From Chloroflexota bacterium (GTDB lineage Bacteria; Chloroflexota; UBA11872; VXOZ01): a stretch of 64,000 bases of DNA. Within the stretch, counting starts at the first letter, position 1. Every line of letters starts with the position of its first letter. The notes below the pieces were generated by a model. That model did not search any database. It was not told the DNA's origin and worked only from the letters and a program-made list of their open reading frames with translations. The stretch covers positions 572,915 through 636,914 of the forward strand of contig CATQHC010000002.1 of the NCBI GenBank assembly GCA_958295775.1, written 5' to 3'. Shown here piece after piece: positions 29,039-38,395 of this stretch. The translations under genes and the position numbers were made by a program.

Positions 29039-29977
29039 ATGAAACTGGCCCTATACGGTGGCGTTGGCTGGCAGCATCCCTTTGGCGTGGCGAAAGTGCT
29101 CGCGTGGGCCGGGAAGTACGGTTACCACGGGATTAGCCTGCGGGGCTACACGCTTGATGTACCGCATCGCCTGGAACGCCACTACAACGCGGTAGGCTAC
29201 GACATGCTAAGCCCACAGTTAGTGAACGAGGCCGGCGCCAATGAGTTCCGCCGCGTTCTCAAGGCCAAGAAGCTCGACATCGCTTGCTTCTCCTGCTACT
29301 GTCCGCTCACGTATCCCCCGGGGGAGATTCGTGACCAGAGCTTGGCGCTCAACAAAGCCTATATCGACCTGGCCGCGAAGCTTGATATGCTGTGGCTGCG
29401 CAGCATTGGCAACGTCCTCAACCCCCTGCCAGACGTCAATCTAACGGCTCAAGAAGCCTTTGACCTGCACGTGGCTGCTCTCAAGGAGTTGCTGCCGTAC
29501 GCCAAGGAGCGTGGTGTAAAGATCATCGTTGAAACCAATGAGAACTCCACGACCGCCAACGCTGATGAACTGCTCGCGGTGCGGGACGCCGTCGGTCCGG
29601 AGCTTGACATTGTAATGGATGGCGCAAATCTCTACATGGAGGGCCAAGACGTGCTGGCGGAGGCGCACAAGCTGGCGCCGCACATCGCCATGCTTCATGT
29701 AAAGAACGTGCGCCGCCGGCCGCCGGGCGAGATAGACTACTTGCCTAAGCATGTCTATGGCTACGAATGGACGGAACTCCCGGATGGAGATATCGACTGG
29801 AAAGAACTGCTGGCTGTGCTGCGGTCCGGAGGTTTTGACGGCTACGTGCTGTACGAGTACGTAAATCCATTCAAGGGCATGCCGCGCGCTTATTGGCATC
29901 TGTTGCCCGACCCGGAGTCTGCTGCAAAGTCCGCAGCCGCATACTTGCGGTCACTCGGGGGATTCTCTCCGAAGTGA
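29039..29977 (+). CDS. TIM-barrel sugar-phosphate isomerase/epimerase (AP endonuclease 2 family)
   Basis: The product has 312 residues. It has the xylose-isomerase-like barrel with metal-ligand positions readable as VETNEN (E), VMDGANL (D), MLHVKN (H) and the closing VLYEYVN (E). Related proteins act in inositol, erythritol or hexulose pathways, so it could work with IolB (12731), but the substrate is not set by the motifs. GAGGTAAGGT lies just before the ATG. It stands alone between a stem-loop and a gene-free stretch. Confidence 0.88.
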   Translation: MKLALYGGVGWQHPFGVAKVLAWAGKYGYHGISLRGYTLDVPHRLERHYNAVGYDMLSPQLVNEAGANEFRRVLKAKKLDIACFSCYCPLTYPPGEIRDQSLALNKAYIDLAAKLDMLWLRSIGNVLNPLPDVNLTAQEAFDLHVAALKELLPYAKERGVKIIVETNENSTTANADELLAVRDAVGPELDIVMDGANLYMEGQDVLAEAHKLAPHIAMLHVKNVRRRPPGEIDYLPKHVYGYEWTELPDGDIDWKELLAVLRSGGFDGYVLYEYVNPFKGMPRAYWHLLPDPESAAKSAAAYLRSLGGFSPK

Positions 29978-30324
29978 GAGAAACTGGTTGCGGAAAGTGC
30001 ACGAACAGTACCGCAAAGTAACCCTAATTTAGCAGCAACTAGCCCTATCGCAAGGTCGTGAGGTAGATTGCTCATTGTCAGATGCCAGCGCTGCACCTTG
30101 CTAAAGCGCCAGTCTTGCCTGCCGCTGGAATGTGCCGGTTCTCACTGCGCAAGACAATTGACCGAGTTGGGAATTTGCAATACGCTAGAGTCGCTGTACC
30201 AAAGTACACTGAGCAAACCCCCTCCTTCTGCAGGGGGCTATCATTTCTCCACAGATGTGACTATGAAGAACTTCATTCTACGCACGGAGAGTGGAGAAAG
30301 AATCAGCGGGGATTCAGCTAGGCA
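29978..30324. other. intergenic stretch with one hairpin
   Basis: A GC-rich hairpin, CCCCCT...AGGGGG near 30218-30237, is followed by CTATCATTTCTCC and may be a terminator. TTGACC at 30158 is followed 17 bases later by only a weak -10. No gene is supported here. Confidence 0.45.
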
Positions 30325-31566
30325 ATGCAGACAAGTTTGCGCCCACGCTGGCGGCCCGGGCGGCTACGTACGCTTCAGGCCGTGGTGGGCATCGGAATTA
30401 GTGCCGTTCTCTTGTGGCTAGCGCTGCGGGGTCTCGACCTGGGCCGGACCTGGCTGGCGCTCAAAGGCGCCAACTTCTGGTATCTGGTCCCGGCAGTTCT
30501 CATCTATTTTCTCGGCGTGGCAATACGTGGCTTGCGCTGGCAGCGCCTCTTGCTGCCAATTGAACGCATTCCTGCGCGGCAAGCAATTGCCCTTCTCATC
30601 GTCAGCTATACGGTAAATAACGTTGTGCCTGCGCGCATGGGCGACGTAATGCGTGTCTTCATGCTCGCGCGCGAGACCGGCATACGCAAGAGCGCATCAT
30701 TGGCAACCGTCGTCCTGGAGCGCCTGCTGGATGTGCTGGCGATTCTTGCCATAATTGTCGCGTGCACGGTGTTCCTTTCCTGGCCGTCGCCGCTGCTTAC
30801 GGCGTTGCGCATTGCCGCGGTGATGGCGATCGTTGCTACCGGCCTGCTGATTCTCATCGCGACACATCGGTCGCGGCGTTCACGCCAGGGCCTCGCGCGG
30901 GGCCGCACCATAGGGCGGGCGCTGGCACTCACCGTGCTTCTCGGAGTCTTGCTAGGAACTGTCTTCACTGAGGTAGGCCAATGGATTCCCAACTCTCTCC
31001 TATGGCCGCTTGCCGGAGCGAGCACGATGTTCCTGGTTGCAGTCTTTGGGACCGCCGTCGTCGCGCGCGACTATCTCATTTCGCTGCCGTTACGCCTATC
31101 GCTCCTGTTACCGGGACGCATTGGAATCCGCTTCGTAGGCATGATGCGGTCATTCGTCGGAGGCCTGCAGAGTCTCCGCTCTCCGCTCAGGCTAGTGGAA
31201 TTGATCGTGTTGAGCCTGGCCTCGTGGATTGTCGAAGGGATTACGTATTATGTGGTTGCACGCAGCATGGGCATGGATGAGTCCGTGCTCATATTTCTCT
31301 TGACCATGGGCGTCATCAACATATTCTCTGCCATTCCATCGTCGCCGGGGTACATTGGACCCTTTGAATTCGCCGGCAAGCTAGTTCTCACCCAGTTCGG
31401 CATTGCGGCGGAAATGGCGGTGGCTTACTTGCTCTTGATGCACGCGCTCCTCTTGCTACCCGTAATCGTCCTCGGCGGAGTACTCGCCTGGCGTCGACGC
31501 GGCCGCTGGTGGCCGACACAGATCCAGGACATGTCGCAGGCATCTGTCGGCCAAGCCTCATCCTAG
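30325..31566 (+). CDS. UPF0104/LPG-synthase-type membrane protein (flippase-like)
   Basis: The product has 413 residues with about eight hydrophobic helices. The family blocks are present: LIVSYTVNNVVPARMGDVMRVFMLAR, RLLDVLAI, and near the end IPSSPGYIGPFEFAGKL with G-Y-I-G. Members include the membrane part of lysyl-phosphatidylglycerol synthase and proteins of lipid or glycolipid transfer; the soluble acyl-transferase domain of MprF is absent. An FAD oxidoreductase follows 19 bases later, so the two are probably one operon. The start ATG has no clear ribosome site. Confidence 0.85.
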   Translation: MQTSLRPRWRPGRLRTLQAVVGIGISAVLLWLALRGLDLGRTWLALKGANFWYLVPAVLIYFLGVAIRGLRWQRLLLPIERIPARQAIALLIVSYTVNNVVPARMGDVMRVFMLARETGIRKSASLATVVLERLLDVLAILAIIVACTVFLSWPSPLLTALRIAAVMAIVATGLLILIATHRSRRSRQGLARGRTIGRALALTVLLGVLLGTVFTEVGQWIPNSLLWPLAGASTMFLVAVFGTAVVARDYLISLPLRLSLLLPGRIGIRFVGMMRSFVGGLQSLRSPLRLVELIVLSLASWIVEGITYYVVARSMGMDESVLIFLLTMGVINIFSAIPSSPGYIGPFEFAGKLVLTQFGIAAEMAVAYLLLMHALLLLPVIVLGGVLAWRRRGRWWPTQIQDMSQASVGQASS

Positions 31567-31585
31567 CTCTCGATTGAAAGTCCAT

Positions 31586-32950
31586 ATGAATCAAGCAGAA
31601 CAGACGCGACGTTCAGAAGTCCCGCTGCGCATCGCCGTGGTAGGCGGAGGATTTAGCGGCATGGCTGCTGCCGAGGCGTTGCTTGAACAAGGCGCCCAGG
31701 TGGATGTCTTTGAGAAGCAGTCGCAGCTTGGCGGCGAGGTAGCCACCCGCGAGATAGGGAGTACTTTCGTTGAGTACTACTATCACCATTGCTTCAGCAG
31801 CGACCATCATCTGCTGGCTGCGGCGGAGCGCCTGGGCGTGTCCGATCGCTTGACCTGGGTTGATTCAACTATGGGTTTCTTCTGGCAGGGCCAATTGCTG
31901 CCCTTCAACGGCCCCGCCGACGTGCTGCGCTTCAAGCCGCTCAATCCACTGCAGCGCTTTCGGCTCGGACTCTCGGTGCTCTACCTGCAGCGCAAGCAGC
32001 AGTGGCAGCCATTTCAGGACATAAGCGCGGCTGATTGGATGCGCAAATTCTGCGGGCAGCGCGTCTTTGACACGATCTGGGGCGGACTGCTAAAAGCAAA
32101 GTTTGGCGAAGACTGGCACCGCGTTAGCATGGCCTGGCTCTGGGCGCGCATCCACGTGCGGGCCTCTTCCCGCTCCAAAGGCATGGCCAAAGAGCAATTG
32201 GGCTACTTCGATAACTCATTTCGCACGTTGGTGGATGCCTTTGGGCGGCGCATCGAGGAGCTAGGGGGCACAATTCACCTGGAAGCGCCCGCAGAGCGCA
32301 TCGTTGTCGAGAACGGTGAGGCACGCGGCATCATGGTGGGCGGAGAACGGCACGACTTCGATCTCGTGCTGGCGGCCGTGCACACGCCGATCTTTCTCCA
32401 CCTCACTCCCGATCTGCCCGCAGACTACCGCGATCGGCTGGGCAGCATCGAGTACAAGGGAGCTTCGTGCCTCCTGCTAGAACTCGATCGGCGCATGTCG
32501 CCATACTATTGGCTCAATATTAGCGCCGAAGAGTTGCCGTTCACGGCACTGGTGGAGCAGACGAATCTAGTGTCACCGGAGGCCTATGGCGGCAGCCACC
32601 TACTTTACGTGGCACGTTACATGGCGCCACGGGACCCGTTAATGCGCATGGAGACCACAGCGCTATTCGAGCACTACTTGCCGTATCTCCAACAAGTGTA
32701 TCCCGACTTCGCTAGAGGAATGGTGAAGAATATGTGGTCGGGCGGCGATCCATTCGCCCAGCCGTTGATTGAGGTTGGGTACCAACGAAAGAAGCCGGAC
32801 CTGCGAACGCCAATTTCCAAACTGTATCTTGCCAACACCACCTTGATTTATCCGGAAGACCGCGGCATCAACTATAGTATCCGTCTAGGACAGGAAGTCG
32901 CTCAGCATATCAAGGCTGATGCTTCACAGCTAGAGCAGGAAGATAGTTGA
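31586..32950 (+). CDS. FAD-dependent amine-oxidase/protoporphyrinogen-oxidase-like enzyme
   Basis: The product has 454 residues from the ATG at 31586; an upstream TTG at 31574 adds four. The N-terminus has the FAD fold (AVVGGGFSGMAAAEALLEQGAQVDVFEK) and GGEVATREIG, and the C-terminus has the flavin-binding closing pattern LYLANTTLIYPEDRGINYSIRLG. Its middle (YYYHHCFSSDHHLL, PFNGPADVLRFKPL) is shared by UDP-galactopyranose-mutase-like and phytoene-desaturase-like enzymes. It is paired with a flippase-like membrane protein, which suggests work on lipid-linked sugars or isoprenoids. The exact reaction is not assignable. Confidence 0.82.
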   Translation: MNQAEQTRRSEVPLRIAVVGGGFSGMAAAEALLEQGAQVDVFEKQSQLGGEVATREIGSTFVEYYYHHCFSSDHHLLAAAERLGVSDRLTWVDSTMGFFWQGQLLPFNGPADVLRFKPLNPLQRFRLGLSVLYLQRKQQWQPFQDISAADWMRKFCGQRVFDTIWGGLLKAKFGEDWHRVSMAWLWARIHVRASSRSKGMAKEQLGYFDNSFRTLVDAFGRRIEELGGTIHLEAPAERIVVENGEARGIMVGGERHDFDLVLAAVHTPIFLHLTPDLPADYRDRLGSIEYKGASCLLLELDRRMSPYYWLNISAEELPFTALVEQTNLVSPEAYGGSHLLYVARYMAPRDPLMRMETTALFEHYLPYLQQVYPDFARGMVKNMWSGGDPFAQPLIEVGYQRKKPDLRTPISKLYLANTTLIYPEDRGINYSIRLGQEVAQHIKADASQLEQEDS

Positions 32951-33062
32951 CATAAGTCCTGCTATTTCTTTCTGGCGGGCAGTACTTGGCCAGTCCTGCG
33001 CTGCTGACTGAGTTAGTCGCTTGACCGCACTTGTCCCAATTCCCTAGAATCATCCTAGACCT

Positions 33063-33148
33063 GCCGAAGTGGCGGAACGGAAGACGCGCTGGTCTCAAAA
33101 ACCAGTGGGGTAACACCCGTGCGGGTTCGAATCCCGCCTTCGGCACCA
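33063..33148 (+). tRNA. tRNA-Leu(CAA)
   Basis: Acceptor GCCGAAG/CTTCGGC, anticodon stem CTGGT/ACCAG with loop CTCAAAA (anticodon CAA, reads UUG), long variable arm, T loop TTCGAAT and an encoded CCA. Confidence 0.95.
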
Positions 33149-33255
33149 TTGCTACTTTTCTCTATGCCGGTGATGCCTGGTTCCAGCCAGATTGCCTGAC
33201 ACCTCCGTGACTGGCGATTTCTCGATAGCTGCGCCCGATTCTAGTGAGTTGAGCT

Positions 33256-33639
33256 ATGGCAAATGTACTGCTTGTGGCTTTGGGCGGCGCCTTTGGCGCA
33301 ACGCTGCGCTATTTGCTGTCCGGGGCGGTCAACCGTTACTTCGAGAGTTCGTTTCCGGCAGGAACACTTGGGGTTAACTTGGTCGGCTGTCTCGCAGTTG
33401 GACTTCTATGGGAGCCGCTTGCCAATACGGCGCTCTCACCCCACGTGCGCACGTTCTTCCTGATCGGCGTGCTCGGCGCGTTCACGACGTTTTCCACGTA
33501 CGGTATCGAAAGCGTCAACCTCATGCGCGCAGGAGAAGTGCGGCTCGCACTACTTAACCTCTTGCTCAGCAACGTGCTCGGCATCGCCTGTGTACTGCTG
33601 GGACTTGGCGTCAGCCGGCTTGTCAGCAGCGCGGCATAG
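33256..33639 (+). CDS. crcB: fluoride channel CrcB/Fluc
   Basis: The product has 127 residues and four membrane helices. The signature blocks are present: GGAFGATLRYLLS near the start, GTLGVNLVGCLAVGLL (with the pore Asn), and GVLGAFTTFSTYGIE (with the phenylalanine and the TTFST Na+ and fluoride track). These form dual-topology dimers that export fluoride. A single gene suggests a homodimer. No convincing fluoride riboswitch is seen upstream, so control is unclear. The ribosome site is weak. Confidence 0.95.
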   Translation: MANVLLVALGGAFGATLRYLLSGAVNRYFESSFPAGTLGVNLVGCLAVGLLWEPLANTALSPHVRTFFLIGVLGAFTTFSTYGIESVNLMRAGEVRLALLNLLLSNVLGIACVLLGLGVSRLVSSAA

Positions 33640-33799
33640 TTGTCTTTCCATGGCGGCAGAGCAAGCAGGCAGTCCTGAGGGCAACCGCTGGATGCGAGCT
33701 TCAGTCGGGCTCTGGGTGGAGCCATGCGCCAGTAGTCTCGCTGGCAACGACGAAACGCGAGACCCAGCGAGCGTGCCAAGAAACGTCGCTCGCACTTGC

Positions 33800-34816
33800 T
33801 TACGCCAGCAGGGTCCAATCGAACAACACGCCCATGGCGTGAGACCGGTCCTCGGTCAGCATGGCATAGGCGTCGGCGGCATTTTGAGGATCATAGCGGT
33901 GTGAAACGAGATCTTCTACGTGCATCTGCCCACGGGTAACATAGGTAAAGAAGAGCTCGGTCATGTGTTTGTGGGTCCAGTGGGCGTAATCGGTCGCGCT
34001 GGGAGGCGGATTGCTACTGTGGGCGCCAATCAGCGTTACGCCGCGCCGGATGATGTCGCCCGTGAGGCGTTGGTCAGCAGGAGTACCGGTGTCACCAAGC
34101 AGGAGCAATTTGCCGAAGCGGCGCGCCAAAGGAAAGGCTGTAGGCAACACGGCGGCATTGCCGGTGATGTCGTATACGACGTCTGCAAGCCTGCCCTGCG
34201 TCAGTGATGCGATGGACTCCTCAGCGTCGCCGGAAAGCATATTCAACGTGTGCGTGGCGCCGTGGGTCTCCGCCAACGCGAGACGCGCCGGTGCAGTGTC
34301 AATGACAATTACTCGATTGGCCCCAAGCAGGCGCGCGTATTGCACGACCAATTGACCGAGAATGCCGGCCCCAATGACAACCACGTCATCGCCAAGCCGG
34401 TGCTCCGCACGGCGGACGGCGTTTTGCGCAATGCACGCCAGGTAGAACCAGGCGGCGGCCGCATCCGGGACCGCTTCCGGTATCTTTACTGCGCGGTTTG
34501 CCGCGGTGACGGCATATTGCGCGTGCCTGGCAGGCAACGCGACGCGGTCGCCAACCTCAAGTAAGGTGACAGCGCTCCCGACCTCTGCTACAACACCAAC
34601 TGCGCTGTAGCCCGGCTGGAAAGGATACTTCACCCACTGGTCCCAATGCGTGCCCGGCGCAAAGTTCCGTTGCAGGCAAATGCACTCCGTGCCGGTGCTG
34701 ATGAGGGAGGACTGCAGTTGGACTAATATCCCGTCAGGGCTGACTTCAGACACAGGATTCCTCTGCACGGCAACCGTGTCCTTCGCCAAGAAGTAAATGT
34801 TTAGTGATGAATCCAT
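33800..34816 (-). CDS. medium-chain (zinc-type) alcohol-dehydrogenase-like oxidoreductase
   Basis: The product has 338 residues. It follows the MDR plan: N-terminal catalytic domain (TGTECICLQRNF, PGYSAVGVVAEVGS, GDRVALPARHAQYAV), then a nucleotide fold with VVVIGAGILGQLVVQYARLLGA. The usual Cys/His zinc ligands of classic alcohol dehydrogenases are not obvious; RHAQYA sits where CG.C..C.G would be. It may thus be a non-zinc or sugar-type dehydrogenase. GGTGG is well upstream of the ATG. It converges with crcB. The substrate is unknown. Confidence 0.85.
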   Translation of the reverse strand: MDSSLNIYFLAKDTVAVQRNPVSEVSPDGILVQLQSSLISTGTECICLQRNFAPGTHWDQWVKYPFQPGYSAVGVVAEVGSAVTLLEVGDRVALPARHAQYAVTAANRAVKIPEAVPDAAAAWFYLACIAQNAVRRAEHRLGDDVVVIGAGILGQLVVQYARLLGANRVIVIDTAPARLALAETHGATHTLNMLSGDAEESIASLTQGRLADVVYDITGNAAVLPTAFPLARRFGKLLLLGDTGTPADQRLTGDIIRRGVTLIGAHSSNPPPSATDYAHWTHKHMTELFFTYVTRGQMHVEDLVSHRYDPQNAADAYAMLTEDRSHAMGVLFDWTLLA

Positions 34817-35150
34817 GGGACGTTTACCACCTCATTCTGCTCTGCAATTCAGCGCTGCGATCAAGAGAGTCCGCCCTTAGCAACCAGCGCAGACAATAAG
34901 TAAAGAGCGGAACCAACTGTCGTCCTCCTGAACACTGAGACCGATTCCATTCCCATTGACAACACAAGTGTAATGATTGGACATTGCGCCACTAGGCGCA
35001 GTTGCAGTGCACTGGTGACATTATGCCAGTCTTGTCCACAATTTGAATGCTTGCTGCGACATGTCATCCGGCGTAGGATGTGATTGAAACACTCCGCTGA
35101 AAACCGTCCCGCAACGAAGGTTATATTTACATAAAGCACAAGGAGCCCTA
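34817..35150. other. intergenic stretch without a gene
   Basis: This divergent promoter region lies between the dehydrogenase and the C45 hydrolase. No coding frame or RNA is supported. AAGGAG lies five bases before the ATG at 35151, and a TATATT at about 35120 may be its -10. Confidence 0.45.
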
Positions 35151-36215
35151 ATGCAGCAAGCTCAAGCGTATCCGTATTTCGAGGTAAACGGCACAACTCA
35201 TGAGGTAGGCCGCAGACATGGGGAGGCGTGCCGCGAGCAGATCAGACTGTTTCTGGAGCGCTCGTATGAGACGATTGGAAGCTCTAAGCACCAGGACCGT
35301 GCAACACTGCGCGCACGAGCAGAGTCATTTGTGCCGTCAATCCAGGGGTTCATTCCCGACGCCATCCCTGAGATTGAAGGGATCGCGGCCGGCGCCAACG
35401 TGTCGTTTGCAGAAATTGTGTTACTCAACGTGCGTACCGAACTCACGTTGGGCGACGCCGGCCTGAGGGACGGCTGCAGTTCCCTTGGCTTCCTCACAAG
35501 CCGGACGGACAATGAGAGCACCATCATCGCGCAGAACCAGGACGTGGGCGACTGGATGAAGGACGTTGGCGTAGTCTTGCGGGTGGCGCCCCACGACAAG
35601 CCTGCGTTTATCATGTTCACGTGGGCGGGCGTCATTGGGTATCCGGGGTTCAATGAGCACGGGGTTGCTTTCGTGCAAAACCAACTCTACACGGAAGGGT
35701 GGCGGGTTGGTGTTTCCCATTACCCGCTCAAACGACGCATCCTGGAGTGTCGCAATCTTGCGGAGGCTCTTGACATAATGGGCGCGACGACGTTCTCGTC
35801 CGCGGGGAATTACCTCATGGTGGACGGGGACAATCGCTTGGTAGATGCCGAGATTGCAGCCCCCCACGGCGTTGGCGTCATCGAGGCCACTGGCGGCACG
35901 CTGGCACACACCAACAACATTCTTTCGCCTGAGCTTGAACGGTTCGACACATTTCAAGCGCAACTGCCCGACTCAGCGCCGCGCTGTGCCCGGGCAAACC
36001 AGCTCGTCTCGTCAGTAGAGCGCGTGTCCGCTGCAGACGTGATGCAGATGATGTCGGACCATGAGGGATTCCCTCACAGCATTTGTAGACATAACGACGG
36101 CACACCCGAAAGCATCGAAACTGTCGCTTCATACGTCATGGAACCGCTGCAGGGCCGGCTCAACGTCAGCTACGGCAATCCGTGTGAGAACGGCTATTCG
36201 GCCTACACGCTGTGA
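35151..36215 (+). CDS. C45-family peptidase / acyl-transferase (penicillin acyltransferase-like Ntn hydrolase)
   Basis: The product has 354 residues. The family is recognised by the self-cleavage site LRDGCSSLGF, where C109 becomes the new N-terminal nucleophile, and by IAQNQDVGDWM and FTWAGVIGYPGFNEHGV. It keeps the GYPG and NQL.T blocks. The enzymes hydrolyse or transfer acyl groups of small amides and lack a signal peptide, as here. Fully cytoplasmic action on acyl-amino acids or lactones is likely. The neighbours do not name a substrate. Confidence 0.88.
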   Translation: MQQAQAYPYFEVNGTTHEVGRRHGEACREQIRLFLERSYETIGSSKHQDRATLRARAESFVPSIQGFIPDAIPEIEGIAAGANVSFAEIVLLNVRTELTLGDAGLRDGCSSLGFLTSRTDNESTIIAQNQDVGDWMKDVGVVLRVAPHDKPAFIMFTWAGVIGYPGFNEHGVAFVQNQLYTEGWRVGVSHYPLKRRILECRNLAEALDIMGATTFSSAGNYLMVDGDNRLVDAEIAAPHGVGVIEATGGTLAHTNNILSPELERFDTFQAQLPDSAPRCARANQLVSSVERVSAADVMQMMSDHEGFPHSICRHNDGTPESIETVASYVMEPLQGRLNVSYGNPCENGYSAYTL

Positions 36216-36701
36216 AGGCACGGAGCACTCGCACGATCACCGCATGAGTTTCAGTCCATGGTGAACGCCGCGTTCTGCTTGGCGTAGACGGGGCCGGTAG
36301 CAGCGTAAGCGGTTGCCGCTAGGACCGGCGGCGTAACGCATCGTGGCGCACCTGCACTCGAAATCCCGGAAAACACAATGCTCGCGTTTTGGCGGGCACT
36401 GGCGCTCGGCGTCGACACTATTGACCTCGACGATCAGATGAGTCGCCTAGAACGAAACAATCTTGCTCGGGGGCGGAAATACCATCTCCACACCCACCGG
36501 CATTTATCGGACTCCGCAGTAGCGCTCAATGTCCAGCGAAGTGCAATCCATACGTGGATCGCAAAGTATTCTGCTGCGATGGATAGAAGACGCACTCTTA
36601 GGATTCCGCGCACTAGTGCCGTCAGCTTAGTTTGGGCAGCGGCGCGGTTCAAAAAGTGAGGGCAGATTCAAAGGACTATGAGGCCCAGTGCCCAGAAACA
36701 G
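36216..36701 (+). other. gene-poor stretch with a possible transposase HTH remnant at 36378-36659
   Basis: A 93-residue frame (36378-36659) contains HLSDSAVALNVQRSAIHTWI, which resembles the N-terminal helix-turn-helix of IS3-type OrfA proteins. It has no ribosome site, no second ORF and no terminal repeats. It may be a decayed insertion sequence, or chance. Confidence 0.3.
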
Positions 36702-36737
36702 AATAAGTTCCGAGAATGTATCTTCTCGGAACTTATT
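36702..36737 (-). terminator. terminator of the solute-binding pseudogene
   Basis: AATAAGTTCCGAGA pairs perfectly over 14 bases with its complement (loop of eight). On the minus strand it ends in TTATTCTGTTTCTG, so it fits a rho-independent terminator nine bases after the pseudogene stop. Confidence 0.85.
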
Positions 36738-36745
36738 ACTGCTGG

Positions 36746-38054
36746 CTATTGCAGCAGGTTGCTTTGCAGCCACTTCCTTCCTTGCTCAATGGCCTGCGCA
36801 ACGCTCACCTCACCTCGTGCCAGCGGCAACGTCACTTGGTGGAATAGGTGATAAGACATGAAAGAGCTGCTTGCCGCATGGGAAGCCTTGGCGTTGGCCA
36901 AGCCTTGGAGCGCCGTATCCTGAATAGGTTTGGGGAATATCAAGTCGAAGTGGTCCGTATCCGCTTGCTGGATGTATTGCCAGCCGGCAGTGACGGCCGG
37001 TAAGACCCGGCGCTCCCCAATCCAGTGCGCCAGAGGAACTAAGGCCCCATACACGCCGTCTCCCGACGCCGCAGCCGGCACGGCCAGCACTTCCTCAAGC
37101 GCAAGCGGTGTGGCTTTCCGGGTACCTTGCGGCATTGGGGTGACGTTTGACCAGCCTTCCCACATGTTCTTGAAGAACGGCGAGAAACCCATCCCACTCT
37201 CCATACGGTTTGTCCAGCCTTGCAGGTCCTCCTGCGAGACACTGGGACCATAGGGCAAGATGCCGTGCTCTCTTCCAAGTTCGTCCCAGACAGTAAGCGC
37301 ACGTATGCTGGCCGGCTCCTCCAATCCTATCTTGCCCGTGTCAAGGTCTATGACCGTGCCACCCTCTTGGAGCAGGAACGGGAGCCAGTCCGGGAAGTGC
37401 CAATTTGCTATGAAACCCCACCGGTCCGGTGCGCCATCGTCGTTAGCATCTGCGGGGCGCATTGTACGACAGCACCCCCGGGGAAATCGCCAAGGGTAAC
37501 CCAATAGTCTGACCGCGCACGCGTACCAAGCGGCGGGCCTCTTCCGCAAGCTCTTCCAGGGGCAACTGACGGTCCGTGTTCAGCCAGCGCTCGAGAGGCG
37601 CAAACAGCTCAGTTTCGAACAAAACAAGAAGGTCCGCAGAGGACTGAAGCCAGAGCACGTCCGATCCTGCGACGCCGCCGGCGGCACGAGAGGAGAGGAA
37701 GTCTATAGCTCCGGCGATTGTCTGAATGACCCCGTTCTTGTCGGTAATGACCGGAATATCAGTAGTCTTCAATTCCGTGCCTTCCGGCTGGCCGGGGATG
37801 CCGCCTTCGGCCCACCGTGATACTACTTCCCGGGCGAGATTGCTGGGCCGGGGAGGATTGAGCCGATTGGGGAACTCCATTAGCGCCAGAGTAACCTGTT
37901 CAGGCTCTCTGACGATCTTGACGTTGTCTCCCGCACTGGGAGCCGATTCTGCTCGTGATGGTGGGGCGTCTGCGTCAGCGTCGCCGCCGCAGCTTGCCAG
38001 CAGCGAAACTGCAGTACCGGACAGCGCGCAACTAAGCCATTCACGTCGTGTCAT
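36746..38054 (-). pseudogene. solute-binding lipoprotein, broken by deletion and frameshift
   Basis: Two frames make up one gene. From the ATG at 38054 the first encodes a leader with TRREWL and the lipobox LLASC, then a binding-protein N-lobe ending PGVLSYNA. The sequence jumps to a second frame at about 37455, reading DANDDGAPDRWGF and on to the end at 36746. In the intact paralogue at 39782, PGVLAHNA is followed by about 28 residues (NRFRIANQ...GKRLT) before the same DRWGF block, so roughly 80 bases are missing. Without a frameshift in translation neither half folds alone. An assembly error is possible but less likely than a real deletion. Confidence 0.82.
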
Positions 38055-38306
38055 GGGCTTCCTCCTGCCACTGAATGCCGCTGGGAGAACTCCAGAATTG
38101 CTCCGCGGTAGGCCAATTGGATGGCAACCAAGTTTACGAAACGCAACTAGTGGGTGTAATTGCGGTGCGCTTGCATTCAGTGCTCGCTTCGGCGGATTCA
38201 ACTATGGGGATAGTGTAGACTTATGTAAATCAGATTGTCAAGCGTAAGGCCGCCTGTCCCCAACTTTTTTTCCATAAAATGTAGCACGCCGCGCAGCCTG
38301 AGCTTG

Positions 38307-38335
38307 TTGACCGTGCGGAATCTGTGTGGGATACT
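38307..38335 (+). promoter_or_regulatory. possible promoter of the pspA operon
   Basis: TTGACC (38307-38312) and GATACT (38330-38335) are 17 bases apart. Start would be near 38342, 54 bases ahead of the ATG. Because pspA genes are often under stress control, other sites may apply. Confidence 0.5.
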
Positions 38336-38395
38336 TGGAATGATGTCAGTAACGGTCAATGGTGTCCGAGCGATCACCGAACCGGAGGAGAGGGA

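Noticed and set aside
33160-33255. Possible fluoride riboswitch before crcB
   Set aside because: GGTGATG resembles its start, but the second half and pseudoknot pairing do not match.
36378-36659. 93-residue frame as a real gene
   Set aside because: It has no ribosome site, and only a weak HTH-like segment; kept as a possible remnant.
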